A stretch of 64,000 bases of DNA, taken from contig WGFM01000002.1 in NCBI GenBank assembly GCA_015492245.1, positions 124,001 to 188,000 on the forward strand. Direction: 5' to 3'. The DNA comes from Deltaproteobacteria bacterium. GTDB taxonomy: Bacteria > Desulfobacterota > GWC2-55-46 > DRQE01. Within the stretch, counting starts at the first letter, position 1. Every line of letters starts with the position of its first letter. The notes under the pieces are model-generated. The model saw only the letters and a list, made by a program, of their open reading frames with translations, was not told where the DNA came from and made no database searches. Positions 31,233 to 40,110 of this stretch are shown in pieces. The translations under genes and the position numbers were made by a program.

Positions 31233-34190
31233 GTGATAGGGCGTCGTATGAAAATATCCGACAAGATAGGAGGGGTATTCATACTGACACTCCTGATGGT
31301 CAGTATAGGAGGCATGGTTGGCATATATAACGCCTCCAAGATAACAGAGGTTACAAGATTCCTCTACAGCGACATCTTCAGGAAGACAGAGATACTGCTC
31401 ACCCTTGAGAAAGAGTTTCTTGCCCACAGGCAGGAACTCTTCCTCCATATAATAGTGGCCGATAAGGGTTCAAAGTCGTTTCTGGAATCCACCATAAAGG
31501 ACCGCAGAAAGAAGATCAAGAAACTTGTGGAGGACTACAAGAAACTTGGTATCGATGACAATAGCAGAAATATACTCGAGAGGTTCATCTCGAACCTCAG
31601 CTACTACTGGGATATTCAGGATACCGTGATAGGTGTTTCTGCCATGGGCGAGAGAGACGCTGCAATGGACATAGAAAGGGTGGATGGCAATGAGCGGTTC
31701 AACAATGCCCTTAACGCACTCAAGACCCTTATAGAGGAGGAAAATATAGCAGCACTTCGGGCATACAGGAAGACCGAACATCTGGGCAAGATTATTCTTG
31801 CCGTTACCCTTGTGTTTACCCTGCTCGGTATTACTGTGGCAGGTGGTCTGTGGTGGATACTCTCGAGGTCCATTGCAAGGCCAATACAGGCAATAGAAGA
31901 GTCTGCAAGAAAGCTGGCAAAGGGAGACCTTAAACAACGGGTCAATGTGGTGAGCAATGACGAGATAGGCTCCCTTGCAAGAGAGTTCAACAGAATGGCC
32001 GAAAGCCTGGAACATTACTACGAAACACTTGAGAAGAAAGTAAAAGAAAGAACAGAAGAGTTGAGAATAGCCAACGAAGAGCTATACAAGAAGAAAAAGG
32101 AACTGGAAATAAAAAATGAAGAACTTGCACGGGCAAGCCAGATGAAGAGCCAGTTTCTGGCAAATGTGTCACATGAGCTGAGAACTCCACTCAACTCCAT
32201 CATAGGGTTCTCAGAGCTTCTCCAGGACAGTGCCTTTGGAGAACTCAACGAAAAACAGGTGCAGTATGTGAAGTTCATACACTCAAGCGGGGTGCATCTG
32301 TTGCAGCTCATAAACAGTATACTTGATCTATCCAAGATAGAGGCCGGCAGGATGGAGGTTGTGCCAGAAGAATTTGTGCTCACAGAGATGCTCTCTGAAA
32401 TACTTACCACCATCAAACCACTGGCACACAAGAAGAACATAACCATAGAGATGAAGGACACACCCGCCTCTCCTGTCATAGTTGCAGACAGGGCAAAGTT
32501 CAAACAGATAATGCTCAATCTTCTGTCCAATGCGGTCAAGTTCAATGTTGAAGGTGGAAATGTTACGGTAGACTGGGATATAAAGGAAGAACCACGGGGA
32601 ACAGACTTCGAAAGATACCTGTACATATCTGTGGAGGATACAGGTATAGGCATAAAGGAGAATGATCTGGACAGGATATTCAAAGAGTTCGAACAACTTG
32701 AACCGACCATAACAAGAGAACATGGGGGCACAGGGCTCGGGCTTGCCCTTACAAAGAAACTGGTTGAACTCCACAACGGAGAGATATGGGTGGAGAGTGA
32801 ATTCGGAAGGGGAAGTAGATTCACGGTAAAGCTGCCACAGGGTGTCAAGAAGATAGAGGTGATAAAGCCAGAGATAGATACAAGAACAATAATACGCTCG
32901 AGAGAGGACAAACCATTCATACTTGTTGCAGGAGAGAGTGAGGATGTGAACCATCTCCTTGAGATATATCTTACAGAGGAGGACTACAATGTGCTGGCGG
33001 TTAAAGACGGTGTGGAACTGATAGAAAAGGCAAAGGAGAAGAAACCATTTGCAGTGGTGATGGGTATTATGCTTCAGGGCAAGAAAGATGGGTGGGAGGT
33101 GTTGAAAGAGCTCAAGTCCTGCAACGACACGAAAGACATACCAGTTGTGATAATATCAGCCGCAAACAATAAGGAGCTGGGCTTTGCCCTGGGAGCTGTG
33201 GACTACCTGGTAAAACCAGTGGAAAAGGACAGGCTTCTTGAATCACTCGAAAGACTCAGTTTTGCAAAAAGAGTAAAGAGGGAGAAGCTGGATATACTCG
33301 TGGTGGATGATGATCCCTATGTGCTGGACCTTCTGGGAGATATGCTCGAGAAAGAGGGATACAGGGTACTTAAGGCGGATACGGGAGAGAAGGCCATAAA
33401 GATGGCCATAGAGAGAGAGCCGTCTCTTATAATACTGGATCTCATGATGCCAGGCACAAGTGGATTCGATGTGGTGGATAAACTCAAAAAACATCCCGTT
33501 GCCAAGAATATTCCCATACTCATATTTACAGCAAAAGAGATAACCGAGGAGGACAAGGCAAGACTCAACTCTTCTATAAAAAAGATTATAACCAAGGCGA
33601 GTTTCTCAAGAGAAGAACTGCTCTCTGAGATAAGGTTCCTTGAGCTCACATACCCTGAAAAGGCAAATATGCTGGATAAGACCACGAGGATCTTTAACAG
33701 AAGATACTTCGACATGATACTTTCAAGAGAACTCTCCAGGAGCGAACAGAACAGAAACAGATTCTCCATCCTGTATATAGACATAGACAACTTCGAGGGA
33801 TTCAACAAGAGGTGGGGTCTCAAAAACGGTGATAGGGTGTTAAGGGAGATAGCAAATCTTCTCATCTCGAACCTCAGAAGGATGGACTATGTAACAAGGT
33901 ATGGCGGTGATGAGTTTACGGTTCTGCTGCCTGATACAGTGAATGAAGAGGCATATAATGTGGCAAGAAAACTCAAAGAGCTCGTTGGCTTTTACAGGTT
34001 CAGGGCAAAGGGAGAAGAAGACAGCATCACAGTGAGCATAGCTTTGATGACCCTTCCTATGGATGAGGATATAGTTATAATGGAAGAGTTAGAGCGGTTC
34101 GTTAAGAAGGCGTATCTTAAGGGCGGCAACAGGATAGCAGTGTACGGGAGGGACGGGAATGGCGAAGAAGATTCTGGTGGTAGAGGATAA
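31233..34190 (+). CDS. Hybrid sensor histidine kinase with two receiver domains and GGDEF
   Basis: A 985-residue protein. Membrane segments lie at about 12-32 and 187-208 with a four-helix periplasmic region between them, then a HAMP linker (SIARPIQAIEESARKLAKGD), a coiled coil, and HisKA with VSHELRTPLN (His about 314). The ATPase domain has NLLSNAVKF, DTGIGI and GGTGLGLAL. Receiver 1 (about 555-675) is degenerate: the acidic pair reads GESED and the phosphate acceptor is Gly in VVMGIMLQG. Receiver 2 (about 690-805) is intact with VVDDDP and IILDLMMPG. The C-terminal GGDEF domain has RYGGDEF, so diguanylate cyclase activity is plausible. It overlaps the DivK-like gene by 32 bases. Confidence 0.9.
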   Translation: MIGRRMKISDKIGGVFILTLLMVSIGGMVGIYNASKITEVTRFLYSDIFRKTEILLTLEKEFLAHRQELFLHIIVADKGSKSFLESTIKDRRKKIKKLVEDYKKLGIDDNSRNILERFISNLSYYWDIQDTVIGVSAMGERDAAMDIERVDGNERFNNALNALKTLIEEENIAALRAYRKTEHLGKIILAVTLVFTLLGITVAGGLWWILSRSIARPIQAIEESARKLAKGDLKQRVNVVSNDEIGSLAREFNRMAESLEHYYETLEKKVKERTEELRIANEELYKKKKELEIKNEELARASQMKSQFLANVSHELRTPLNSIIGFSELLQDSAFGELNEKQVQYVKFIHSSGVHLLQLINSILDLSKIEAGRMEVVPEEFVLTEMLSEILTTIKPLAHKKNITIEMKDTPASPVIVADRAKFKQIMLNLLSNAVKFNVEGGNVTVDWDIKEEPRGTDFERYLYISVEDTGIGIKENDLDRIFKEFEQLEPTITREHGGTGLGLALTKKLVELHNGEIWVESEFGRGSRFTVKLPQGVKKIEVIKPEIDTRTIIRSREDKPFILVAGESEDVNHLLEIYLTEEDYNVLAVKDGVELIEKAKEKKPFAVVMGIMLQGKKDGWEVLKELKSCNDTKDIPVVIISAANNKELGFALGAVDYLVKPVEKDRLLESLERLSFAKRVKREKLDILVVDDDPYVLDLLGDMLEKEGYRVLKADTGEKAIKMAIEREPSLIILDLMMPGTSGFDVVDKLKKHPVAKNIPILIFTAKEITEEDKARLNSSIKKIITKASFSREELLSEIRFLELTYPEKANMLDKTTRIFNRRYFDMILSRELSRSEQNRNRFSILYIDIDNFEGFNKRWGLKNGDRVLREIANLLISNLRRMDYVTRYGGDEFTVLLPDTVNEEAYNVARKLKELVGFYRFRAKGEEDSITVSIALMTLPMDEDIVIMEELERFVKKAYLKGGNRIAVYGRDGNGEEDSGGRG

Positions 34191-34524
34191 TCTTCTCAAC
34201 AAGGTTCTGGTAAAGGAGATACTCTCCATGAAGGGCTACCAGATAATAGAGGCTGTTACAGGAAAAGAGGCCATAGAAAAGGCGGTGGCTGAAAGGCCTG
34301 ACCTCATCCTCATGGACCTACAGCTGCCTGAGATGGATGGTGTTACCGCCACAAAGCTCATAAAGGAGAAGGAAGAGTTCAAGGATACTCCTGTGGTGGC
34401 ACTCACCGCCTCTGCCATGAAGGGGGATGAAGAAAAGGTGCTCGAAGAGGGTTTTGATGGCTATGTGCCAAAACCCATAGAGGTGAAGAAACTATTGCAT
34501 GTTGTGGAAGAAAACCTCAAGTAA
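34159..34524 (+). CDS. Single-domain response regulator, DivK/CheY-like
   Basis: A 121-residue receiver domain with no output domain. KKILVVEDNLLNKVLVKEIL carries the acidic site. LILMDLQLPEMDG has the phosphate-accepting aspartate. VALTASAMKGDEEKVLEEGF and the final lysine in YVPKPIE complete the active site. The EDN and LTASAM motifs are typical of DivK and of receivers that follow hybrid kinases. Its start lies inside the end of the hybrid kinase gene, which implies coupled translation and phosphorelay partnership. Confidence 0.93.
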   Translation: MAKKILVVEDNLLNKVLVKEILSMKGYQIIEAVTGKEAIEKAVAERPDLILMDLQLPEMDGVTATKLIKEKEEFKDTPVVALTASAMKGDEEKVLEEGFDGYVPKPIEVKKLLHVVEENLK

Positions 34525-34565
34525 CTGGCCTTTCCGTGTGGGGCCAATATATATTAATCCTCGAT

Positions 34566-36539
34566 TCAGAATCTTTTCTGCAACGACTCCATGAGCCTTC
34601 TTGCCCTTTCCTGGTCATCCCTGTGGAGTTCTATTCTACCGTATCTTGCACGCTGAAATAGTTCTGTCAGGTCTACCACCTCCTGGATGCCTGTTCTTGA
34701 GGCAAACTCCATGGGGGTTTCCTGAGGCAGTCTCTCAATCCCCCTCTTTGAAAGTATGCGCGTCATCTCACCATAGAACCACAGGCCTTCTTGATAGCTC
34801 TTTTTAGCCCGGTGTTTTCCTGCGAGCAAGAATATCAGGACCGTAAGTAGTGCGGTGAACACTGCCATGGCAGCAATCCACTGCCAGCCATCTCTCAACC
34901 CCTTGAGTCCTTTCACCACAGAGTGCCTGAACTCTCTTATACCTGTTTCCATCGAGCTTGCAAGCCTTATCTGATCCGAGAGGCTATAGTTTATTATGTA
35001 TCTATACCATCTCCAGTGGAGGGCATCTATGTACAGGCCAATGCGGGATGTGCGCGATGGGAGCAAAACCCCTTGCTGCGGGGTGGGGTCAAACCTCACC
35101 CAGCCTCCCCTTTCATCGATATAGGCCTCCACCCATGTATGGGCATCCTTCTGTCTGAATATGTAGTAGCTGGCAAAGGGGTTTTTTTCTCCACCTGCAA
35201 AGCCTGTTACAAGGCGGGCAGGTATGCCCACCGCTCTTAGCATGATGACCATGGATGTTGCAAACTGTTCGCACCAGCCCACCCCTGTGTTGAAAAGAAA
35301 GTCCTCTATTGGCTCACCCGAGCCTTTCTGAATGTCTGCAGAAAGTGAGTAGCTGTAAGTGCTCTTAAGATACCCTTCTATGGTCATTGCCTTCTGCATG
35401 GCTGCGGAACGATTTGCTGTAATCCTTTCGGCAAGCTTCTTTATACGAACACTATCTGGTGGCAACTCGAGGTAGGCCTGTAGCTCATCCTCTGCTGTAA
35501 CAACGCCATCTTTTCCTGCCCATACGGTGTATTCTATTCGTTGCAGTGGTGGGGCGGGTAGATAGAGCGTGCCTGTGGAGTCTGTCCATATACCTGTAAA
35601 ATTGCCCTCTATCCTCACCCACGCAGCCGGGCTAAAGAGTATGTCCGTATCAAGGGGTTCGAGCATTATCCTGTATTGTGTCATGCCCCCTCTGGTCATA
35701 AGCCCTGATAGGAAGACACCCCTGGCAGGCCTTTCAATGAGGCTTCGTTCCAGTTTTTCCCTTTTCCATGCTCCATCCCTGTAGGTTGCGAGCACACCGC
35801 CCTTTATGTAGAGTGGTGGTGCTCCATGGGTCTCAACCCTCATGACCACCGTTGAGTCGAGCTTTACAGTGCCTACAGAGCCCAGCTCCACGGTGTCTGA
35901 AAAGCCGGATACCTTTATGGTATTGAGGGTTTTGCTCTCGAAGATATGGAGTTCCACCCTTGGAATAACAAAGAAGAGAACAAGGGTTATGACAAGGGCA
36001 ATCATGGTCAATGCCACTGTGCCTGCAAAGAAGGCTTTTCCGAAAAGCCCTGGTGGTGGCTCTCTGAGTCTGTGTTCAGAGCTGTCTCTTTTGATGCTGA
36101 ATATAATCATTGCCCATATGGTCGATATTATGAACAGCAATATTATTCCGAAGAACGCAGGGCTTGTGGTGGATGCCGAGGCCGCAAGGAGCTCGAAGAA
36201 CACTATTATGTAGAGTATAAGGTGGTCTCGGGTTGTCCTGAGGTCATAGAGCTTGATCACGCACAACAGAGAAAGAAACCTTGCGGCAGAGCCCACAAGA
36301 CTGGCAGACACCAGGAGATAGTCCACAAGGAACACAAGAAGTAATAGAAGGGCAAGGCCATTCCAGATGCCGGGGGGAACTCTTCTGCCAATACGCTCCC
36401 TTGTGAACAGGGTGGAGATGGTGGTAATCCATATGAACACAATAAAACCTGTGCCCAGCTCTTCTATAAGTGAGATGGATAGAAGCCCCACGATGGTTAT
36501 CAGGTAGACTATGAGGGATATGTATGCTGAAAACCTCAT
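34566..36539 (-). CDS. Transglutaminase-like membrane protein (TgpA/DUF3488 family)
   Basis: A 657-residue protein. About six membrane segments occupy the first 200 residues, a large periplasmic part follows, and one more membrane segment is near residue 560. The transglutaminase-like triad is visible as GVGWCEQFATSM (Cys), KDAHTWVEAY (His) and WVRFDPTPQ (Asp). The cytosolic tail has the DUF4129-type feature LPQETPMEFASR. It is the last gene of a moxR-DUF58-tgpA operon, a widespread cell-envelope module whose exact function is unsettled. It overlaps the DUF58 gene by four bases. Confidence 0.9.
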   Translation of the reverse strand: MRFSAYISLIVYLITIVGLLSISLIEELGTGFIVFIWITTISTLFTRERIGRRVPPGIWNGLALLLLLVFLVDYLLVSASLVGSAARFLSLLCVIKLYDLRTTRDHLILYIIVFFELLAASASTTSPAFFGIILLFIISTIWAMIIFSIKRDSSEHRLREPPPGLFGKAFFAGTVALTMIALVITLVLFFVIPRVELHIFESKTLNTIKVSGFSDTVELGSVGTVKLDSTVVMRVETHGAPPLYIKGGVLATYRDGAWKREKLERSLIERPARGVFLSGLMTRGGMTQYRIMLEPLDTDILFSPAAWVRIEGNFTGIWTDSTGTLYLPAPPLQRIEYTVWAGKDGVVTAEDELQAYLELPPDSVRIKKLAERITANRSAAMQKAMTIEGYLKSTYSYSLSADIQKGSGEPIEDFLFNTGVGWCEQFATSMVIMLRAVGIPARLVTGFAGGEKNPFASYYIFRQKDAHTWVEAYIDERGGWVRFDPTPQQGVLLPSRTSRIGLYIDALHWRWYRYIINYSLSDQIRLASSMETGIREFRHSVVKGLKGLRDGWQWIAAMAVFTALLTVLIFLLAGKHRAKKSYQEGLWFYGEMTRILSKRGIERLPQETPMEFASRTGIQEVVDLTELFQRARYGRIELHRDDQERARRLMESLQKRF

Positions 36540-37573
36540 GCCTCCACCCTTACAGATGGGGTGCCACTTTCTTCTGCTGGTCCTATTTCCGAAAGAAGGC
36601 CGAGTATGCGGTGAAGCTGGGGTGTGCCCCTGCCATGGGCAATGGTATGGGTGATGGTCTGGAGTGCCACCTCATAGCCATGGTTCAGGTAGTGGTTTAC
36701 AAGGGTGGCTGCCCTGTCAACGGTGGCCTCAAAAAGCTCGTCCTCTCTGCCCCTGTTCTCGAACACTATGGAGACCCTTTTTTCCCTTTCTGTTTCGAAC
36801 TCCTTTTTTACAAGTCTTCCAGCCCTTGCACTTGCCTTCCAGTGTATATGCTTGGCATCGTCCATGAGGGTGTAGTCTTCGAGCCCACGGATTTCATCCC
36901 CCACACCTCGCACAGTGGTTGAGCCTGTGCCATGCCTGGTGCCATTGTGAAGGCGCGGTAGCCTCATGGCCACTATCGACGGGTATACGATGAGCTCTAT
37001 GGGAGCAGGAAGCCTTCTCTTCTTAACAAAGAACCCGAAGGGAAACCTTGTGGCAACCTCTATGCCCTCAAGCTTGAGGCGCCCCCTCTTTGGAAACCTG
37101 TATCTTGCTATACCATCTTTTTTCCGGCCGCCATCGAGCTTTATCACATAGAAGGGCTCGCACTGGAGAGCCTCTGTATCGAGTTCTTCCACCCAGAAGG
37201 AATAGGAGGCAATAAGTCTTTTTCTGTTCTCGACCGAGACCTTTACAGGAACAGGGCTGTTCTTGAAGACCGAGGCCGGTAGCCTTCTTTCAACGCCCAG
37301 GTTCTGCAGGGTGAGTTCACTCAATATGCCGGATATTATTATAAGTGAAAGCAGTGTTGCCACCACAAGATAGAGAAGGTTGTTGCCCGTGTTTATTGCC
37401 GCCACCCCTATAAGCAGTAGCACAAATACGAAGCGCCAGCCCTCTTTTGTGAACCGAAGTGTTCTCGAGAACTGTGGCATTCTGGTAGATGGAGAGGGTC
37501 TCCTGCCGAAGACGCGCCCCCCTATGATGGTGAGCCACGGAAGTGGTGCGGATATAAGTTTCGCAAGATTCAT
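36536..37573 (-). CDS. DUF58 family membrane-associated protein
   Basis: A 345-residue protein with two close membrane segments (about residues 48-90) and a cytosolic or membrane-proximal von Willebrand-like C-terminal part. The DUF58 signature appears as GVGDEIRGLEDYTLMDDAKH and HWKASARAGRLVKKEFE. Members occur next to MoxR ATPases, which may act on them as chaperones. It overlaps tgpA by four bases and starts next to the moxR stop codon. Confidence 0.9.
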   Translation of the reverse strand: MNLAKLISAPLPWLTIIGGRVFGRRPSPSTRMPQFSRTLRFTKEGWRFVFVLLLIGVAAINTGNNLLYLVVATLLSLIIISGILSELTLQNLGVERRLPASVFKNSPVPVKVSVENRKRLIASYSFWVEELDTEALQCEPFYVIKLDGGRKKDGIARYRFPKRGRLKLEGIEVATRFPFGFFVKKRRLPAPIELIVYPSIVAMRLPRLHNGTRHGTGSTTVRGVGDEIRGLEDYTLMDDAKHIHWKASARAGRLVKKEFETEREKRVSIVFENRGREDELFEATVDRAATLVNHYLNHGYEVALQTITHTIAHGRGTPQLHRILGLLSEIGPAEESGTPSVRVEA

Positions 37574-38509
37574 CTAAACCGGTACGGTTGTGGACTCCAC
37601 TATTTCCTGTATGATGAGTGTTGAGTTCTCCCGCTGGTCGTACTCTCTGGGTATTACCCTGTGGGCAAGTGATGGCAGGGCCACGGCCTTTATGTCATCC
37701 GGTGTGCACCAGCCTCTACCCCTCATCAGTGCCATGGCCTGAGCGCATCTGTAGAATGCCCGTGCCCCACGGGGACTTACACCGAGCCTCAAGGAGTCAT
37801 GCTCCCTGGTCTTCTTTACCATACGGATTATGTAATCCAGCAGTTCCTCTTCTACACTTACTCTCTCTGTGGCACGCTGAATGGACAGAAGTTCGTCCAC
37901 GGTTATTGCCGGCTCGAGACTTTCTGGCATGAGGGCTGAAGGTGGGCTGGATACTATCTCTTTTTCCACCTCTTCAGCAGGATAACCTATTGAGACAGAG
38001 AGGGTGAAGCGGTCGAGCTGGCTTTCAGGGAGCATGAATGTGCCTGTGTATTCCACCGGGTTCTGGGTTGCTATGAGCATGAATGGTTCTGGAAGGGGAT
38101 AGGTGATGTTGTCCACCGAGACCTGCCGTTCGTTCATCGCCTCGAGGAGCGCGCTCTGGGTCTTTGGTGTGGCACGATTTATCTCATCGGCAAGGACAAT
38201 GTTGGCAAATATTGGGCCGTGGCGGAACTCGAAGTCCCCTGTAATCTCGTTGTATATGGTAACCCCTATCACATCGGATGGCATGAGATCACTGGTGAAC
38301 TGTATTCTTCTGAATGTGGCATCCACACTCCTTGCAAGGCTGTGTGCGAGTGTGGTCTTGCCCACCCCCGGGACATCCTCTATGAGAAGATGGCCTCCCA
38401 CAAACAGGCTGGCACAGGCAAGCTCTACCACTCCCCTTTTGCCGCGCACCACCTTCTCTATGTTACCTGTTACAGCGTCTACCTTCTCTTTAATCGCTCT
38501 TGCATCCAT
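37574..38509 (-). CDS. MoxR-family AAA+ ATPase
   Basis: A 311-residue AAA+ protein. The Walker A is EDVPGVGKTTLAHSLARSV, the Walker B is NIVLADEINRATPKTQSALL, sensor 1 is IATQNPVEYTGTF, and the C-terminal lid has SPRGARAFYRCAQAMAL. Such ATPases are thought to assemble or activate complexes containing vWA/DUF58 proteins. It is the first gene of the three-gene operon and divergent from the zapB-like/zapA genes. Confidence 0.94.
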   Translation of the reverse strand: MDARAIKEKVDAVTGNIEKVVRGKRGVVELACASLFVGGHLLIEDVPGVGKTTLAHSLARSVDATFRRIQFTSDLMPSDVIGVTIYNEITGDFEFRHGPIFANIVLADEINRATPKTQSALLEAMNERQVSVDNITYPLPEPFMLIATQNPVEYTGTFMLPESQLDRFTLSVSIGYPAEEVEKEIVSSPPSALMPESLEPAITVDELLSIQRATERVSVEEELLDYIIRMVKKTREHDSLRLGVSPRGARAFYRCAQAMALMRGRGWCTPDDIKAVALPSLAHRVIPREYDQRENSTLIIQEIVESTTVPV

Positions 38510-38583
38510 TGTTCTTTAAGTTTAACAGATTTGGCTCTCCTTATCAAACCAGGGTTGTTGAAAAAAAGAAGGTGTAAAGGCTC

Positions 38584-38612
38584 TTGACTTATTTTCATAA
38601 AAGTCGTATTAT
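38584..38612 (+). promoter_or_regulatory. Promoter of the coiled-coil/zapA/6S RNA unit
   Basis: TTGACT (38584-38589) and TATTAT (38607-38612) are 17 bases apart, about 33 bases before the first ATG. It could also drive the 6S RNA as a processed part of the same transcript. Confidence 0.65.
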
Positions 38613-38644
38613 GAAATTGGAAGAATAAGGAAGTAGATGTCGTT

Positions 38645-38887
38645 ATGGAAGGGGAGAGCTATATAGAGAACTTCGAGAGGCTTGTGGAAAGTGTGGAGCG
38701 ACTGGTGAGGTCATACGAGGAGCTTGAAAGCGAGAACCTTCAACTGAGAGAGACGATAAAGGAAAAGGAGAGAAAAATCGACAAGTTAAGTGAGAGGCTT
38801 GAGAGGTTTGAAAGGGAAAAAGGGTTGTTGAGGGAAAAGGTTGACCTTTTGATTTCCAGACTGGATGGGTTGATCCAAAACGGTTGA
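38645..38887 (+). CDS. Small coiled-coil protein, ZapB-like
   Basis: An 80-residue, highly charged, almost entirely helical protein with heptad-like spacing (ERLVESVERLVRSYEELE, ENLQLRETIKEKERKIDKL). It resembles the cell-division factor ZapB in size and coiled-coil nature, and it lies directly before zapA with overlapping stop and start codons. Coiled coils give little family-specific signal, so this name rests mostly on context. Confidence 0.65.
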   Translation: MEGESYIENFERLVESVERLVRSYEELESENLQLRETIKEKERKIDKLSERLERFEREKGLLREKVDLLISRLDGLIQNG

Positions 38888-39168
38888 GGTTGGTTTTGAA
38901 GAGTGTGGTGGAACTTACCATATGCGGCAGGAAGCTGGTTGTAAAGAGTGATGAGACAGAGGAATATGTACGAAAGGTAGAGGAATTCCTGAACAGACGG
39001 ATCGAAGAGATAAGACAGAATACAAGGGTGGCAGCTACGGTTGATCTTGTGTTGCTTGCGGCACTGAACCTGAGCGGGGAACTGGTGAAGATAAGGGATA
39101 GACTGGAAAGGCTTGATAAAAGGTCTTCAGAACTTGTAGGGGTTATTAACAGGATGACCCTGAAATAA
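38884..39168 (+). CDS. zapA: Cell division protein ZapA
   Basis: A protein of about 94 residues. VELTICGRKLVVKSDETEEYVRKV is the beta-strand head of ZapA and EFLNRRIEEIRQNTRV with AATVDLVLLAALNLSGELVK is the conserved helix. ZapA cross-links FtsZ filaments at the division ring. The first possible start is TTG at 38884, overlapping the upstream stop; nearby TTG codons at 38890 or 38896 are equally possible. The 6S RNA and fau genes follow, an arrangement known from E. coli and many other bacteria. Confidence 0.85.
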   Translation: MRLVLKSVVELTICGRKLVVKSDETEEYVRKVEEFLNRRIEEIRQNTRVAATVDLVLLAALNLSGELVKIRDRLERLDKRSSELVGVINRMTLK

Positions 39169-39171
39169 GAG

Positions 39172-39366
39172 AGCTTCTCCCCTGCGGTGTGCGTGATCGG
39201 TGGTTTTATTTGGGACCCAACACCATACACAAGGGGCTGGCTCTGACCTTCGGACGACATGTCCTCCTTGTAGGGGAAAGTCGGAAGAGGTTACACCGGC
39301 CACCACCTGATCATGGCGTCGGGGTTCAACAAATACCGTCGACACGGCATCAGCGGGGGAGAAAGA
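39172..39366 (+). ncRNA. ssrS: 6S RNA
   Basis: A non-coding stretch of about 195 bases lies between zapA and the 5-formyltetrahydrofolate cyclo-ligase gene, the conserved location of ssrS. The ends pair to form the closing stem: TTCTCCCCTGC (39175-39185) with GCGGGGGAGAA (39353-39363). The middle contains long partially paired arms as expected for the open-promoter-like structure (AAGGGGCTGGCTCTGACC with a later GTAGGGG half, and CGGTGG...CCACC). 6S RNA binds RNA polymerase-sigma70 in stationary phase. The exact ends are estimates. Confidence 0.85.
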
Positions 39367-39480
39367 TGTTCATAAAAACCAGACAGTATTTGAAAAACAT
39401 CGGCACCCTTTAAACCCTTACCTTCTCAATTTCTGAAAGCCCTTCCTCAATGCCTCTCACCAGAGAAAGCCATTAAAACC

Positions 39481-40041
39481 ATGGTTATAGCGCTTAAAGA
39501 GGACTTGAGAAGAGAACTGCTTGGAAAGAGGCTTTCCGTGAGCCATGAGGAGGTGTGTGCCCTGAGTCTCCTGGTAGGGCAGAGGTTTGTTGCCACCGAA
39601 GAGTTTGCTGATGCGGAAAGGATGGCCCTTTACTGCGGGTTCAAAAACGAGGTGCTCACAGACCATATCTTTTCCGAGGCAAAAAGACAGGGCAAGACAC
39701 TCTACTATCCCCGTGTGGATACAGAGGGGCTTACATTCCACAGGGTGGACAGCCTTAAGGAGCTCTCCCCGGGCTCACATGATATTCCAGAGCCATCCAC
39801 ACAGAACCACTCCATGCCCCCGGAGGAACTCCACTGCATAGTAATACCAGGTGTGGCATTCGACATCAGGGGGGCAAGGCTTGGCTATGGAAAGGGATAT
39901 TACGACAGAACACTCAAGGATACAGGAGCCAGGAAGGTGGCACTTGCATTCGATTTTCAGGTGGTGGACTTCATACCACTTCAGAGCTGGGATGTAAGGG
40001 TAGACTGCATAGTAACTGAGAAGAGGATAATAAGGGTTTGA
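39481..40041 (+). CDS. fau: 5-formyltetrahydrofolate cyclo-ligase
   Basis: A 186-residue protein of the MTHFS family. The N-terminal helix KEDLRRELLGKRLSVS is followed by YYPRVDTEGLTFHRVD and the signature VIPGVAFDIRGARLGYGKGYYDR, which includes the ATP/folate-binding loop. It converts 5-formyl- to 5,10-methenyl-tetrahydrofolate with ATP. The position immediately after the 6S RNA is the widely conserved ssrS-fau order. About 115 bases between the RNA and the ATG hold nothing I recognise. Confidence 0.93.
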   Translation: MVIALKEDLRRELLGKRLSVSHEEVCALSLLVGQRFVATEEFADAERMALYCGFKNEVLTDHIFSEAKRQGKTLYYPRVDTEGLTFHRVDSLKELSPGSHDIPEPSTQNHSMPPEELHCIVIPGVAFDIRGARLGYGKGYYDRTLKDTGARKVALAFDFQVVDFIPLQSWDVRVDCIVTEKRIIRV

Positions 40042-40110
40042 AAATGAACATTATTCTGCACCCTATCTTCAAAAAAAGTAAATCTTTGGATAAGAGGAAA
40101 GGAGTTGAGT

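Noticed and set aside
34525-34565. Terminator between the DivK-like gene and tgpA
   Set aside because: TGGCC/GGCCA pairs over only five bases with a 10-base loop and is followed by alternating AT, not a T-run.
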